A stretch of DNA of 10,315 nt from an uncultured Collinsella sp. (GCA_902489965.1 CABUCA010000067.1:1-10315), one strand, 5' to 3'. Shown: positions 1 through 5,706, counted from the stretch's first letter. Program-made: numbers and translations. The notes: generated by a model from the sequence alone, not told the origin.

Positions 1-39
1 AGGTTGGGGTCGCGGGTTCGAGCCCCGTTGTCCGCTCCA
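1..39 (+). tRNA. tRNA-Gly(GCC), 3' half only
   Basis: The first 39 bases are identical to the 3' half of the complete tRNA-Gly gene at 2465-2503: the 3' side of the anticodon stem, variable region, T arm, acceptor strand TGTCCGC, discriminator T and encoded CCA. The 5' half lies outside the window. A hairpin terminator follows 8 bases later, so this was probably the last gene of its transcript. The anticodon itself is not visible; GCC is inferred from identity with the second copy. A sequence that begins inside a duplicated tRNA is also what an assembly break would produce. Confidence 0.9.
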
Positions 40-47
40 AACTCAGT

Positions 48-77
48 AGCCCGACTACTACGGTAGACGGGCTTTTT
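48..77 (+). terminator. Rho-independent terminator after partial tRNA-Gly
   Basis: AGCCCG at 48-53 pairs with CGGGCT at 68-73. An inner stem CTAC/GTAG (55-58 with 63-66) closes a TACG tetraloop. A run of five T follows at 73-77. This is the expected end of the tRNA-Gly transcript. Confidence 0.85.
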
Positions 78-226
78 CGTACCCATCGCATGGGCTCGAA
101 CCCGAGAGGGAGCGAGCGTTAAGCAAACGCGGAGCGTTTGTAGCGAGCTGGCGAGGACGCCGACAGGCGGCCGAAGCCGGTGCGGATCCGCGAAGCGGAT
201 ACGCGGACGCCCCGTTGTCCGCTCCA
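78..226 (+). repeat. Tandem-hairpin element ending in a second copy of the tRNA-Gly 3' end
   Basis: This is a non-coding stretch made of consecutive short hairpins: CAAACGC-GGA-GCGTTTG (124-140), GGCG-AGGA-CGCC (about 150-161), CGGC-CGAA-GCCG (about 168-179) and ATCCGC-GAA-GCGGAT (186-200). It contains one copy of a T-arm-like 25-bp repeat (96-120). It ends with 18 bases (209-226) identical to the last 18 bases of tRNA-Gly, including CCA. The copy at 22-39 and this one form direct repeats 187 bp apart, which resembles a short element integrated at a tRNA 3' end or the scar of a larger one. There is no recombinase gene, so the mobile origin is inference. Confidence 0.55.
203..226 (+). pseudogene. 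Collapsed tRNA-Gly remnant
   Basis: GCGGAC (203-208), the 5' acceptor strand of tRNA-Gly, is joined directly to GCCCCGTTGTCCGCTCCA (209-226), the 3' part of the T arm plus acceptor and CCA. The whole middle of the tRNA (D arm, anticodon arm and 5' T arm) is missing. The two acceptor strands can still pair (203-208 with 217-222). It could be an internally deleted tRNA copy, or an att-like fragment beside a coincidental GCGGAC. Confidence 0.4.
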
Positions 227-234
227 ACTATCTT

Positions 235-261
235 ACGCGGTTCTAACGAACCGCGTTTTTT
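235..261 (+). terminator. Rho-independent terminator after the tRNA-Gly remnant
   Basis: The perfect 9-bp stem ACGCGGTTC/GAACCGCGT (235-243 with 248-256) has a TAAC loop and is followed by a run of six T (256-261). It sits 8 bases after the CCA of the tRNA remnant. That mirrors the tRNA-terminator spacing at the window start and suggests this was the original terminator of a tRNA-Gly gene. Confidence 0.85.
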
Positions 262-270
262 GTTGACGCT

Positions 271-376
271 GCGCGAGCCCCGGGCACCCCATCTTGCCCC
301 TCAATCGTCGGTCGCGTACATAAAGTACGCTCCCCTCTTCTTTCGCGGCAACCTGGGGCACCCGGAGCCCGCTCGC
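271..376. repeat. Imperfect 106-bp palindromic element
   Basis: The sequence folds back on itself around position 322. The centre is GCGTAC-ATAAA-GTACGC (314-330). Outer arms such as CGAGCCCCGGGCACCCC on the left resemble the reverse complement of GGGGCACCCGGAGCCCG (355-371). The segments in between also match in part, for example CCA..TTGCC. No protein is encoded. It resembles a miniature palindromic intergenic repeat. The rest of 262-561 holds the T-arm-like repeat (436-464) and the upstream region of the GH13 gene. Confidence 0.55.
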
Positions 377-435
377 TGTCGTGGCCGGGAGAGTGGGTTT
401 TCCGTTCTTTTCACCAATCGGTCGATTCGTCCCGG

Positions 436-464
436 GGGTTCGAACCCGAGAGGGAGCGAGCGTT
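436..464 (+). repeat. T-arm-like dispersed repeat, second copy
   Basis: Twenty-five bases at 440-464 are identical to 96-120, and the match extends to 29 with one mismatch (436-464 versus 92-120). The repeat starts with GGGTTCGAACCC, which looks like a tRNA T arm, followed by GAGAGGGAGCGAGCGTT. After the shared block the two copies diverge. Its presence twice within 350 bp, outside any tRNA, points to a dispersed element or the border of one. Confidence 0.6.
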
Positions 465-487
465 TTGGGTCGCGGCTGTGGCGTTGT

Positions 488-518
488 TTGCCGCGAATGT
501 CCGCTTTGGGCGTATCAT
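488..518 (+). promoter_or_regulatory. Possible promoter of the GH13 gene
   Basis: A -10-like TATCAT (513-518, five of six consensus bases) lies 44 bases before the start codon. A weak -35-like TTGCCG (488-493) sits 19 bases upstream of it. Spacing and -35 quality are marginal, so this is a suggestion only. No operator palindrome is obvious between it and the gene. Confidence 0.3.
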
Positions 519-561
519 CGTGGGCATCTCGCATAACCTCGTTGCAAGGGAGATACGCCCC

Positions 562-2295
562 ATGGCTACAGAAAAGTCTTCTTCGCGCTCATGGATGTCC
601 GATGCCGCGATCTATCAGATCTACCCGCGCTCGTTTAAGGATTCGACTGGTTCGGGTCTGGGCGATATCGCGGGCATTACCCAGCAGATGGACTATCTTG
701 AGCGACTGGGTATCGAGGCCATCTGGCTGAGCCCGTTTTACCCATCGCCTCTTGTCGATGGCGGCTATGATGTGGCGGACTACTGCGATGTCGACCCGCG
801 TCTCGGCTCGCTTGACGACTTCGATGACATGATCGCTGCGGCTCACGCGCGCGGCATCAAGGTCATCGTCGACATCGTGCCCAACCATTCATCCAACCAG
901 CACCCCTGGTTCAAAGCCGCTCTTGCCGCCGGCCCCGGATCGCCCGAGCGCGCCCGTTATATCTTCCGCGATGGTCGCGGCGAGCATGGCGAGCTGCCTC
1001 CCACCAATTGGAATGCCAACTTTGGCGGCCCCGCATGGACGCGTGTTGCGGACGGTCAGTGGTATCTGCACATGTTTACGCCCGAGCAACCGGACTTTGA
1101 CTGGTCATGCCCCGAGGTTCATGCGCTCTTTTGCGACGTCCTGGCGTTTTGGAGCGATCGAGGCGTCGACGGCTTTCGCATTGATGTGGCGCAGGGTCTC
1201 GCCAAGGATCTCGACCGCGATGACCTCGACCGGTGGCATCTCGCCGAGGGCGATGACATGGTTGACGACGGCACCCATCCGCTGTGGGACCGCAATGAGG
1301 TCCACGAGATCTATCGCGAGTGGCGCCGCGTGTTCGACCGCTATAATCCGCCGCGCAGTGCCGTTGCCGAGGCGTGGGTGCTGCCCGAGCGCCAGTATCT
1401 CTATGCGCGTCCCAGCGAGCTTGGCCAGACATTCAACTTTGAGTTTGCCAAGGCCACTTGGACTTATGATGACATGCACACTGCAATCGAGAAGGGCTTG
1501 AAGGCAGCCGTCGAATCCGATTCCGCCTCGACCTGGGTACTCTCCAACCACGACGTGCCGCGCGTGGCGACACGCTATGCTCTGCCGCAAATCAAGGCGA
1601 CGCGCTACCACCAGATTGCGCTCGACTGGCTCTTACGCGACGGGTTGTCTTATGACGAGGACCGTGAACTCGGCGAGCGCCGCGCGCGGGCGGCCCTTTT
1701 GCTTGAGCTGGCGCTTCCGGGCTCGGCATACGTGTATCAGGGTGAGGAGCTCGGCCTTTTTGAGGTGGCTGATATCCCGTGGGCTGCACTCGAAGACCCT
1801 ACTGCGACCAATACGCACGGACCGAAGAGTGAGAAGGGGCGCGACGGCTGTCGTGTGCCCCTGCCGTGGGTGGCGGCGGACGATCCCGCGCATGGCGGAT
1901 CGTTTGGGTTTTCGCCGGCAGACGCCGATGCGGCGCCCCATCTGCCGCAGCCTGCATGGTTTTCCGATTATGCTGCCGATAGGGAAGAAGCGGACCCGAC
2001 ATCGATGCTTGCGCTCTATCGTGACGCCCTCTGGCTGCGGCGCAAGCTGCGCGGGTGCGCCAACGATCTTGCGTGGCTCGATCTTGACGGGCGCACCGGC
2101 CTTGCGGATGGTGCCGAGGGCGCTGAGGGCGGCGTCATCGCCTATCGCCGCGATAACGGCTGGGCGTGTGTGACGAACTTCGGTGCAGCACCCGTGGAGC
2201 TGCCGGCGGGCAGGGTCCTGCTCACCTCATCACCGCTTGCAGACGGCAGGCTCGCGCAGGACAGCTCTGCCTGGATCATGCTCGGTGAGATGTAG
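562..2295 (+). CDS. GH13 family alpha-glucosidase (maltase / oligo-1,6-glucosidase type)
   Basis: This is a cytoplasmic retaining alpha-glucosidase of glycoside hydrolase family 13 (577 aa, no signal peptide) that releases glucose from short malto- or isomalto-oligosaccharides or related glucosides. The N-terminal part opens with AIYQIYPRSFKD, typical of the family. Conserved region I is DIVPNHSS (Asp104 to His109). Region II is GFRIDVAQ with nucleophile Asp208. Region III is AVAEAW with acid/base Glu270. Region IV is LSNHDVPR with transition-state stabiliser Asp331. All catalytic residues are intact. The ATG at 562 is chosen over an upstream in-frame ATG (478) because AAGGGAGA (546-553) lies 8 bases before it and the protein then begins next to the conserved domain. 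Val209 after the nucleophile is the residue seen in isomaltase-like enzymes, but actinobacterial alpha-1,4-glucosidases share it, so linkage preference is open. The gene stands alone between two tRNA-Gly loci, with no sugar transporter or regulator beside it in the window. Confidence 0.93.
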   Translation: MATEKSSSRSWMSDAAIYQIYPRSFKDSTGSGLGDIAGITQQMDYLERLGIEAIWLSPFYPSPLVDGGYDVADYCDVDPRLGSLDDFDDMIAAAHARGIKVIVDIVPNHSSNQHPWFKAALAAGPGSPERARYIFRDGRGEHGELPPTNWNANFGGPAWTRVADGQWYLHMFTPEQPDFDWSCPEVHALFCDVLAFWSDRGVDGFRIDVAQGLAKDLDRDDLDRWHLAEGDDMVDDGTHPLWDRNEVHEIYREWRRVFDRYNPPRSAVAEAWVLPERQYLYARPSELGQTFNFEFAKATWTYDDMHTAIEKGLKAAVESDSASTWVLSNHDVPRVATRYALPQIKATRYHQIALDWLLRDGLSYDEDRELGERRARAALLLELALPGSAYVYQGEELGLFEVADIPWAALEDPTATNTHGPKSEKGRDGCRVPLPWVAADDPAHGGSFGFSPADADAAPHLPQPAWFSDYAADREEADPTSMLALYRDALWLRRKLRGCANDLAWLDLDGRTGLADGAEGAEGGVIAYRRDNGWACVTNFGAAPVELPAGRVLLTSSPLADGRLAQDSSAWIMLGEM

Positions 2296-2386
2296 GGGCA
2301 TCTCGCTGCGAGCCTGCGTTTGTTCGCGCCTTTCGTGACGACTGATGCCCTCGCGAGAGCGTCGCAAAACTTTTCAAAAAAAGTTC

Positions 2387-2415
2387 TTGCATAGGATGCG
2401 GGCATCACGTAAGAT
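2387..2415 (+). promoter_or_regulatory. Promoter of the tRNA-Gly/tRNA-Val operon
   Basis: TTGCAT (2387-2392) and TAAGAT (2410-2415) are separated by 17 bases and placed so that transcription would start about 6 bases before tRNA-Gly. An AT-rich tract (about 2366-2386) lies directly upstream, like an UP element. Confidence 0.65.
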
Positions 2416-2427
2416 TAATCCTCGTAA

Positions 2428-2503
2428 GCGGACATGGCTCAGTTGGTAGAGCACAACCTTGCCAAGGTTGGGGTCGCGGGTTCGAGCCCCGTTGTCCGCT
2501 CCA
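2428..2503 (+). tRNA. tRNA-Gly(GCC)
   Basis: This is a complete 76-nt cloverleaf: acceptor GCGGACA/TGTCCGC, D arm GCTC..GAGC, anticodon stem CAACC/GGTTG with loop TTGCCAA (anticodon GCC, reading GGC/GGU), T arm with TTCGAGC, discriminator T and encoded CCA. Its 3' half is identical to the partial copy at 1-39. It is the first gene of a two-tRNA transcript with tRNA-Val three bases downstream. Confidence 0.97.
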
Positions 2504-2506
2504 TTT

Positions 2507-2581
2507 GGGCGTTTAGCTCAGGGGGAGAGCGCTTCCCTGACACGGAAGAGGTCAGAAGTTCAAATCTTCTAACGCCCACCA
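2507..2581 (+). tRNA. tRNA-Val(GAC)
   Basis: This is a complete 75-nt cloverleaf: acceptor GGGCGTT/AACGCCC, D arm GCTC..GAGC, anticodon stem CTTCC/GGAAG with loop CTGACAC (anticodon GAC, reading GUC/GUU), T arm AGAAG/CTTCT around TTCAAAT, discriminator A and encoded CCA. It lies 3 bases after tRNA-Gly and is followed by a terminator, so the pair forms one transcript. Confidence 0.96.
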
Positions 2582-2589
2582 AATGTTCG

Positions 2590-2626
2590 CAGCTCAGAGG
2601 CTATGTCCTCTGGGCTGTTTTGTTTT
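2590..2626 (+). terminator. Rho-independent terminator of the tRNA operon
   Basis: CAGCTCAGAGG (2590-2600) pairs with CCTCTGGGCTG (2607-2617), with one T-G wobble, around the loop CTATGT. It is followed by TTTTGTTTT. It sits 8 bases after the CCA of tRNA-Val. Confidence 0.9.
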
Positions 2627-2681
2627 GCTACCAAGCACGCCGTCAAATATGCCACCAAATATTGATCCAAGGTCCCCGTAG

Positions 2682-2819
2682 AGGTGCCGGCAGGTTGCAT
2701 ACGTCCTGGCCGACCGTGACCGCAACATGTTGGTCAAGCATAATCTTTTGGATTCTTTTGGCGTGAGCGGCTTGGTTTTGGTAGGATTTGTCAGCGGCTT
2801 GACTAAGGGGGTTTTATAA
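2682..2819 (+). other. Unassigned open frame in an AT-richer intergenic stretch
   Basis: An open frame of 45 codons runs from after a TAG (2679-2681) to TAA at 2817-2819. It could start at ATG 2727 to give a 30-residue peptide with a hydrophobic C-terminal half (SGLVLVGFVSGL). There is no convincing ribosome binding site and I do not recognise the sequence. It may be the tail of a decayed gene or chance. The surrounding 2627-2920 otherwise holds only the possible structured RNA at 2807-2880. Confidence 0.2.
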
Positions 2820-2880
2820 CTGCCATGCAGGTAGCCGTGTTGGTAACGTTTTACCGACTTCCCAAGAACCCCTCATTTTT
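2807..2880 (+). other. Possible structured RNA or terminator-like fold
   Basis: GGGGTT (2808-2813) can pair with AACCCC (2867-2872), closing two small hairpins, CTGC-CAT-GCAG (about 2820-2830) and GGTAA-CGTT-TTACC (2842-2855). TCATTTTT follows the closing stem. The result would be a three-way junction followed by U residues. It may be the 3' end of a small RNA or of a transcript reading through the unassigned frame. The pairing is short and unproven. Confidence 0.25.
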
Positions 2881-2920
2881 AATGCGTCTGCAAAATGACT
2901 AATTGCTTTGACCTGCTGAA

Positions 2921-2936
2921 ACACTATATGTTGTGT
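2921..2936. promoter_or_regulatory. NrdR box 1 upstream of nrdD
   Basis: ACACTATATGTTGTGT closely matches the known NrdR operator pattern (ACACWATATATWGTGT). NrdR is the ATP/dATP-sensing repressor of ribonucleotide reductase genes. The site ends at the base before the -35 hexamer of the nrdD promoter. No nrdR gene is present in the window. Confidence 0.8.
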
Positions 2937-2966
2937 TTGACCTAAAAAAAGAATACAGGATATAGA
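2937..2966 (+). promoter_or_regulatory. nrdD promoter
   Basis: TTGACC (2937-2942) and TATAGA (2961-2966), 18 bases apart, form a good sigma-70-type promoter. It is bounded upstream by NrdR box 1 and its -10 lies inside box 2, the arrangement expected for repression by NrdR. Transcription would start near 2973 and leave a leader of about 220 nt before nrdD. Confidence 0.65.
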
Positions 2967-2968
2967 TG
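2953..2968. promoter_or_regulatory. Degenerate NrdR box 2
   Basis: ATACAGGATATAGATG matches about 10 of 16 positions of the NrdR box pattern. It starts exactly 32 bases after box 1 (16-bp gap), the three-helical-turn spacing typical of paired NrdR sites. Weak second sites are common in such pairs. It overlaps the -10 hexamer. Confidence 0.6.
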
Positions 2969-2972
2969 CCTC

Positions 2973-3192
2973 TTTGTCGTATGATAGATGGCGGACAGAG
3001 AACGAGAACCTTATTCGCCCCATTTGGATAGATCTTCGAGCCCCTTGATTGGCTGCGAGGATTGTCCGCATGAGGGCCTATGGTTATCGAGAACACAGAT
3101 TGCGCGACGGCGCCGCAAGACAGGGGCAAGCCCTGCCGGGTATCGTTTGGCTCTGAAGCGCGATGAGGCTACGATGCGAAAGAGGCAAGAGG
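2973..3192 (+). promoter_or_regulatory. Structured 5' leader of nrdD
   Basis: The long untranslated leader can fold. GCGGACA (2991-2997) pairs with TGTCCGC (3063-3069). Just inside this stem, a hairpin TCTTCGAGCC/GGCTGCGAGGA (3033-3042 with 3051-3061) has one bulged G. Further hairpins are TTGCG/CGCAA (3100-3118) and CAGGG-GCAAG-CCCTG (3121-3135). The hexamer GAGAAC occurs in tandem at 2998-3009 and again at 3089-3094. The outer stem has the same sequence as the acceptor stem of tRNA-Gly. I recognise no known riboswitch class; the cobalamin-box consensus is absent. Confidence 0.4.
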
Positions 3193-5415
3193 ATGAAGAT
3201 CATCAAGCGCAGCGGCACCGAGGTTGTCTTTGACATCGATAAGATCGTCAATGCCATCCGCGCCGCAAACTTGGAGGTCGAGGAGAGCTCTCGTCTTACC
3301 GACCGCCAGGTGGTTTACGCGGCGCAAAACGTCGCCGAGGCATGCGAGAACGCGGGCCACACCGTGTCGGTCGAGGAGATCCAGGATTTGGTCGAGGACG
3401 AGATCATGCGCCTCGACTGCTACGAGGTTGCCCGCCACTACATCATCTATCGCTATGTTCAGAGCCTGAAGCGCCAGAAGAACACGACCGACGACAAGAT
3501 TTTGTCGCTGATTGAGTGCAACAACGAAGAGGTTAAGCAGGAGAACTCCAACAAGAACCCGACCGTCAATTCCGTTCAGCGTGACTACATGGCCGGCGAG
3601 ATTTCCAAGGACCTGACTCAGCGTGTGCTGCTGCCCCAAGAGATCGTGGATGCCCATAATGAGGGCTTGATCCATTTCCACGATTCGGATTACTTTGCCC
3701 AGCACATGCACAACTGCGATCTGGTGAACCTGGAGGACATGCTCCAGAACGGCACTGTTATTTCGGGCACGCTGATCGAGAAGCCGCACAGCTTCTCGAC
3801 TGCCTGCAACATCGCGACGCAGATCATCGCTCAGGTTGCTTCCTCCCAGTACGGTGGCCAGTCGATTTCGTTGACCCATCTTGCCCCGTTCGTCGAGGTG
3901 AGCCGTCAAAAGATTCGCGGCGAGGTCGCCCGCGAGCTCGAGGAGCTCGGCGTCTCTGCGTCTGCCGAGAAGGTCCGTGAGGTCGTTGAGGACCGTCTGC
4001 GTGACGAGATCCGTCGCGGCGTCCAGACGATTCAGTATCAGGTCGTGACCCTTATGACCACCAATGGCCAGGCGCCGTTCGTGACGGTCTTTATGTATCT
4101 TAACGAGGCCCGTACGCCTCAGGAGAAGCACGACCTTGCCATGATCGTGGAGGAGACGCTTCGCCAGCGCTACGAGGGCGTTAAGAACGAGGCCGGCGTA
4201 TGGATCACCCCGGCATTCCCCAAGCTCATCTATGTACTCGAGGACGATAACGTTCACGAGGATTCCCCGTACTTCTACCTGACCCAGCTGGCTGCCAAGT
4301 GCACTGCCAAGCGTATGGTGCCCGATTACATCTCCGAGAAGAAGATGCGCGAGCTCAAGCTGTCTAAGGGCGAGACCGCCGGCAACGGCGATTGCTACAC
4401 CTGCATGGGTTGCCGCAGTTTCCTGACGCCTGACCGTTCGGGCAACGGCTTTAACAATGTCGCCAACGCGCTGAACTACGACCCGGCCAAGCCTAAGTAC
4501 TACGGTCGCTTTAACCAGGGCGTTGTGACCATCAACCTGCCCGATGTCGCGCTGAGCTCGCATCAGGACATGGATAAGTTCTGGAAGATCTTCGACGAGC
4601 GCCTTGAGCTGTGCCACCGCGCCCTGCTGTGCCGTCATGAGCGTCTGATGGGTACGCTTTCGGATGCCGCACCGATTCTTTGGCAGTACGGTGCCCTCGC
4701 CCGCCTGAAGAAGGGCGAGACGATCGACAAGCTGCTCGTGGGCGGTTACTCCACCATTAGTCTGGGTTATGCCGGCCTGTATGAGTGCGTCAAGTACATG
4801 ACGGGCCACAGCCACACCGAGAAGGAGGGCACGCCCTTTGCCATGGCCGTCATGCAGCGCATGAACGACAAGTGCGCGGAGTGGAAGGCCGAAAGCGATA
4901 TTGACTTCTCGCTGTACGGTACCCCGCTTGAGTCGACGACCTACAAGTTCGCCAAGTGCCTGCAGCGTCGTTTTGGCATCATCCCGGGCGTGACGGACAA
5001 GGGCTACATCACCAACAGCTACCACGTCCACGTGTCCGAGGAGATCGACGCATTCGACAAGCTCAAGTTCGAGGGTATGTTCCAGCAGCTTTCGCCGGGC
5101 GGTGCCATCTCCTACGTCGAGGTTCCCAACATGCAGGACAACCTCAAGGCTGTCATTCGCGTGATGCAGTACATCTACGACAACATCATGTACGCCGAGC
5201 TCAACACCAAGAGCGATTATTGCCAGGTGTGCGGCTACGACGGTGAGATCAAGATTGTCGAGGATGACGGCAAACTGGTGTGGGAGTGCCCCAACTGCGG
5301 CAATCGTGACCAGGAGAAGATGAATGTCGCCCGTCGCACGTGCGGTTACATCGGTACCCAGTTCTGGAACCAGGGCCGAACCGAGGAGATCCGCGACCGC
5401 GTGCTGCATCTCTAA
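3193..5415 (+). CDS. nrdD: Anaerobic (class III) ribonucleoside-triphosphate reductase
   Basis: This enzyme (740 aa) reduces ribonucleoside triphosphates to deoxyribonucleotides without oxygen, using a glycyl radical installed by NrdG. Residues 1 to about 95 form an ATP-cone (starts MKIIKRSGTE), the allosteric domain that senses ATP/dATP. The catalytic barrel follows, with HNCDL (Cys175) and GDCYTCMGCR (Cys401, 404, 407) as the likely active-site cysteine regions. Near the C-terminus, Cys677/680 and Cys699/702 form the zinc site (CQVC...CPNC). Gly718 in RRTCGYIG is the glycyl radical residue. The ATG at 3193 is preferred over an in-frame ATG at 3163: AAAGAGG (3179-3185) lies 7 bases before it and the protein then starts at the ATP-cone. 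The promoter carries paired NrdR boxes. Its activase gene lies 426 bp downstream, an unusually wide gap filled by palindromic repeats. Confidence 0.98.
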   Translation: MKIIKRSGTEVVFDIDKIVNAIRAANLEVEESSRLTDRQVVYAAQNVAEACENAGHTVSVEEIQDLVEDEIMRLDCYEVARHYIIYRYVQSLKRQKNTTDDKILSLIECNNEEVKQENSNKNPTVNSVQRDYMAGEISKDLTQRVLLPQEIVDAHNEGLIHFHDSDYFAQHMHNCDLVNLEDMLQNGTVISGTLIEKPHSFSTACNIATQIIAQVASSQYGGQSISLTHLAPFVEVSRQKIRGEVARELEELGVSASAEKVREVVEDRLRDEIRRGVQTIQYQVVTLMTTNGQAPFVTVFMYLNEARTPQEKHDLAMIVEETLRQRYEGVKNEAGVWITPAFPKLIYVLEDDNVHEDSPYFYLTQLAAKCTAKRMVPDYISEKKMRELKLSKGETAGNGDCYTCMGCRSFLTPDRSGNGFNNVANALNYDPAKPKYYGRFNQGVVTINLPDVALSSHQDMDKFWKIFDERLELCHRALLCRHERLMGTLSDAAPILWQYGALARLKKGETIDKLLVGGYSTISLGYAGLYECVKYMTGHSHTEKEGTPFAMAVMQRMNDKCAEWKAESDIDFSLYGTPLESTTYKFAKCLQRRFGIIPGVTDKGYITNSYHVHVSEEIDAFDKLKFEGMFQQLSPGGAISYVEVPNMQDNLKAVIRVMQYIYDNIMYAELNTKSDYCQVCGYDGEIKIVEDDGKLVWECPNCGNRDQEKMNVARRTCGYIGTQFWNQGRTEEIRDRVLHL

Positions 5416-5426
5416 TAACCATCCCA

Positions 5427-5564
5427 GGCCGCCCCGTAGCGAGGCCCCGGACCTTTACTCGCTATTTCGGACAGTCCTGGCTCACGACGGAGGCGCCACT
5501 GGCGCCTCCTGTTCGTGCGGAACTCATATCGAGCAAAGGTCCGGGGCCTCGCTACGGGGCGGCC
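5427..5564. repeat. 138-bp hairpin element with perfect 30-bp terminal inverted repeats
   Basis: Bases 5427-5456 are the exact reverse complement of 5535-5564. Inside, CTCG/CGAG (5458-5461 with 5530-5533), CACGA/TCGTG (5483-5487 with 5513-5517) and a perfect GGAGGCGCC-ACT-GGCGCCTCC hairpin (5489-5509) continue the fold. Almost the whole element can form one long hairpin. It starts 11 bases after the nrdD stop codon, encodes no protein and has no T run, so it is not a standard terminator. It resembles a MITE- or REP-like intergenic palindrome, and its RNA could protect the nrdD 3' end or be cut by RNase III. Confidence 0.85.
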
Positions 5565-5629
5565 AAGTTGACGTAGCTGAGATGCAGCATGAGGCCTGCT
5601 CACTCCTCGAAGTTCTTAGCGGAAATAAT

Positions 5630-5673
5630 TTGAGCTGCAGCTGCGATTTACTTGCGATGGCGGTTGAGCTGCA
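5630..5673. repeat. Short direct repeats TTGAGCTGCA
   Basis: TTGAGCTGCA occurs at 5630-5639 and again at 5664-5673, 34 bp apart. The first copy extends into the palindrome AGCTGCAGCT (5633-5642). This could be a pair of protein-binding sites upstream of nrdG or chance. I see no gene in 5565-5742. Confidence 0.3.
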
Positions 5674-5700
5674 ACAAAGTTTTTATTGGACCTCGAACCC

Positions 5701-5706
5701 TATACT
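5701..5706 (+). promoter_or_regulatory. Possible -10 element upstream of nrdG
   Basis: TATACT matches five of six consensus -10 bases and follows an AT-rich stretch, but no -35 hexamer lies at a normal distance. If used, transcription would start about 130 bases before nrdG and carry the 5743-5826 hairpin in the leader. Confidence 0.3.

Noticed and set aside
78..226. CRISPR array
   Set aside because: The hairpins differ in sequence and spacing; there are no regularly spaced identical repeats and no cas genes.
215..730. Plus-strand open frame of 171 codons through the repeat region into the GH13 gene
   Set aside because: It starts in the tRNA remnant, crosses a terminator and a palindrome, and overlaps the GH13 gene in another frame.
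1105..1611. Minus-strand open frame inside the GH13 gene
   Set aside because: It is opposite the catalytic core of a complete GH13 enzyme and shows no recognisable protein features.
2434..2766. Open frame of 110 codons starting in tRNA-Gly
   Set aside because: It runs through two tRNA genes and their terminator, so it cannot be a real protein gene.
2973..3192. Adenosylcobalamin or other known riboswitch in the nrdD leader
   Set aside because: The conserved B12-box and core segments are absent, and I could match no other known class.
3169..5409. A 746-codon open frame on the strand opposite nrdD
   Set aside because: It is the codon-bias shadow of a GC-rich gene: it mirrors nrdD almost exactly, shows no recognisable domain, and nrdD has all its catalytic residues.
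5427..5564. Standard Rho-independent terminator of nrdD
   Set aside because: The stem is much too long and neither strand has a T run after it.
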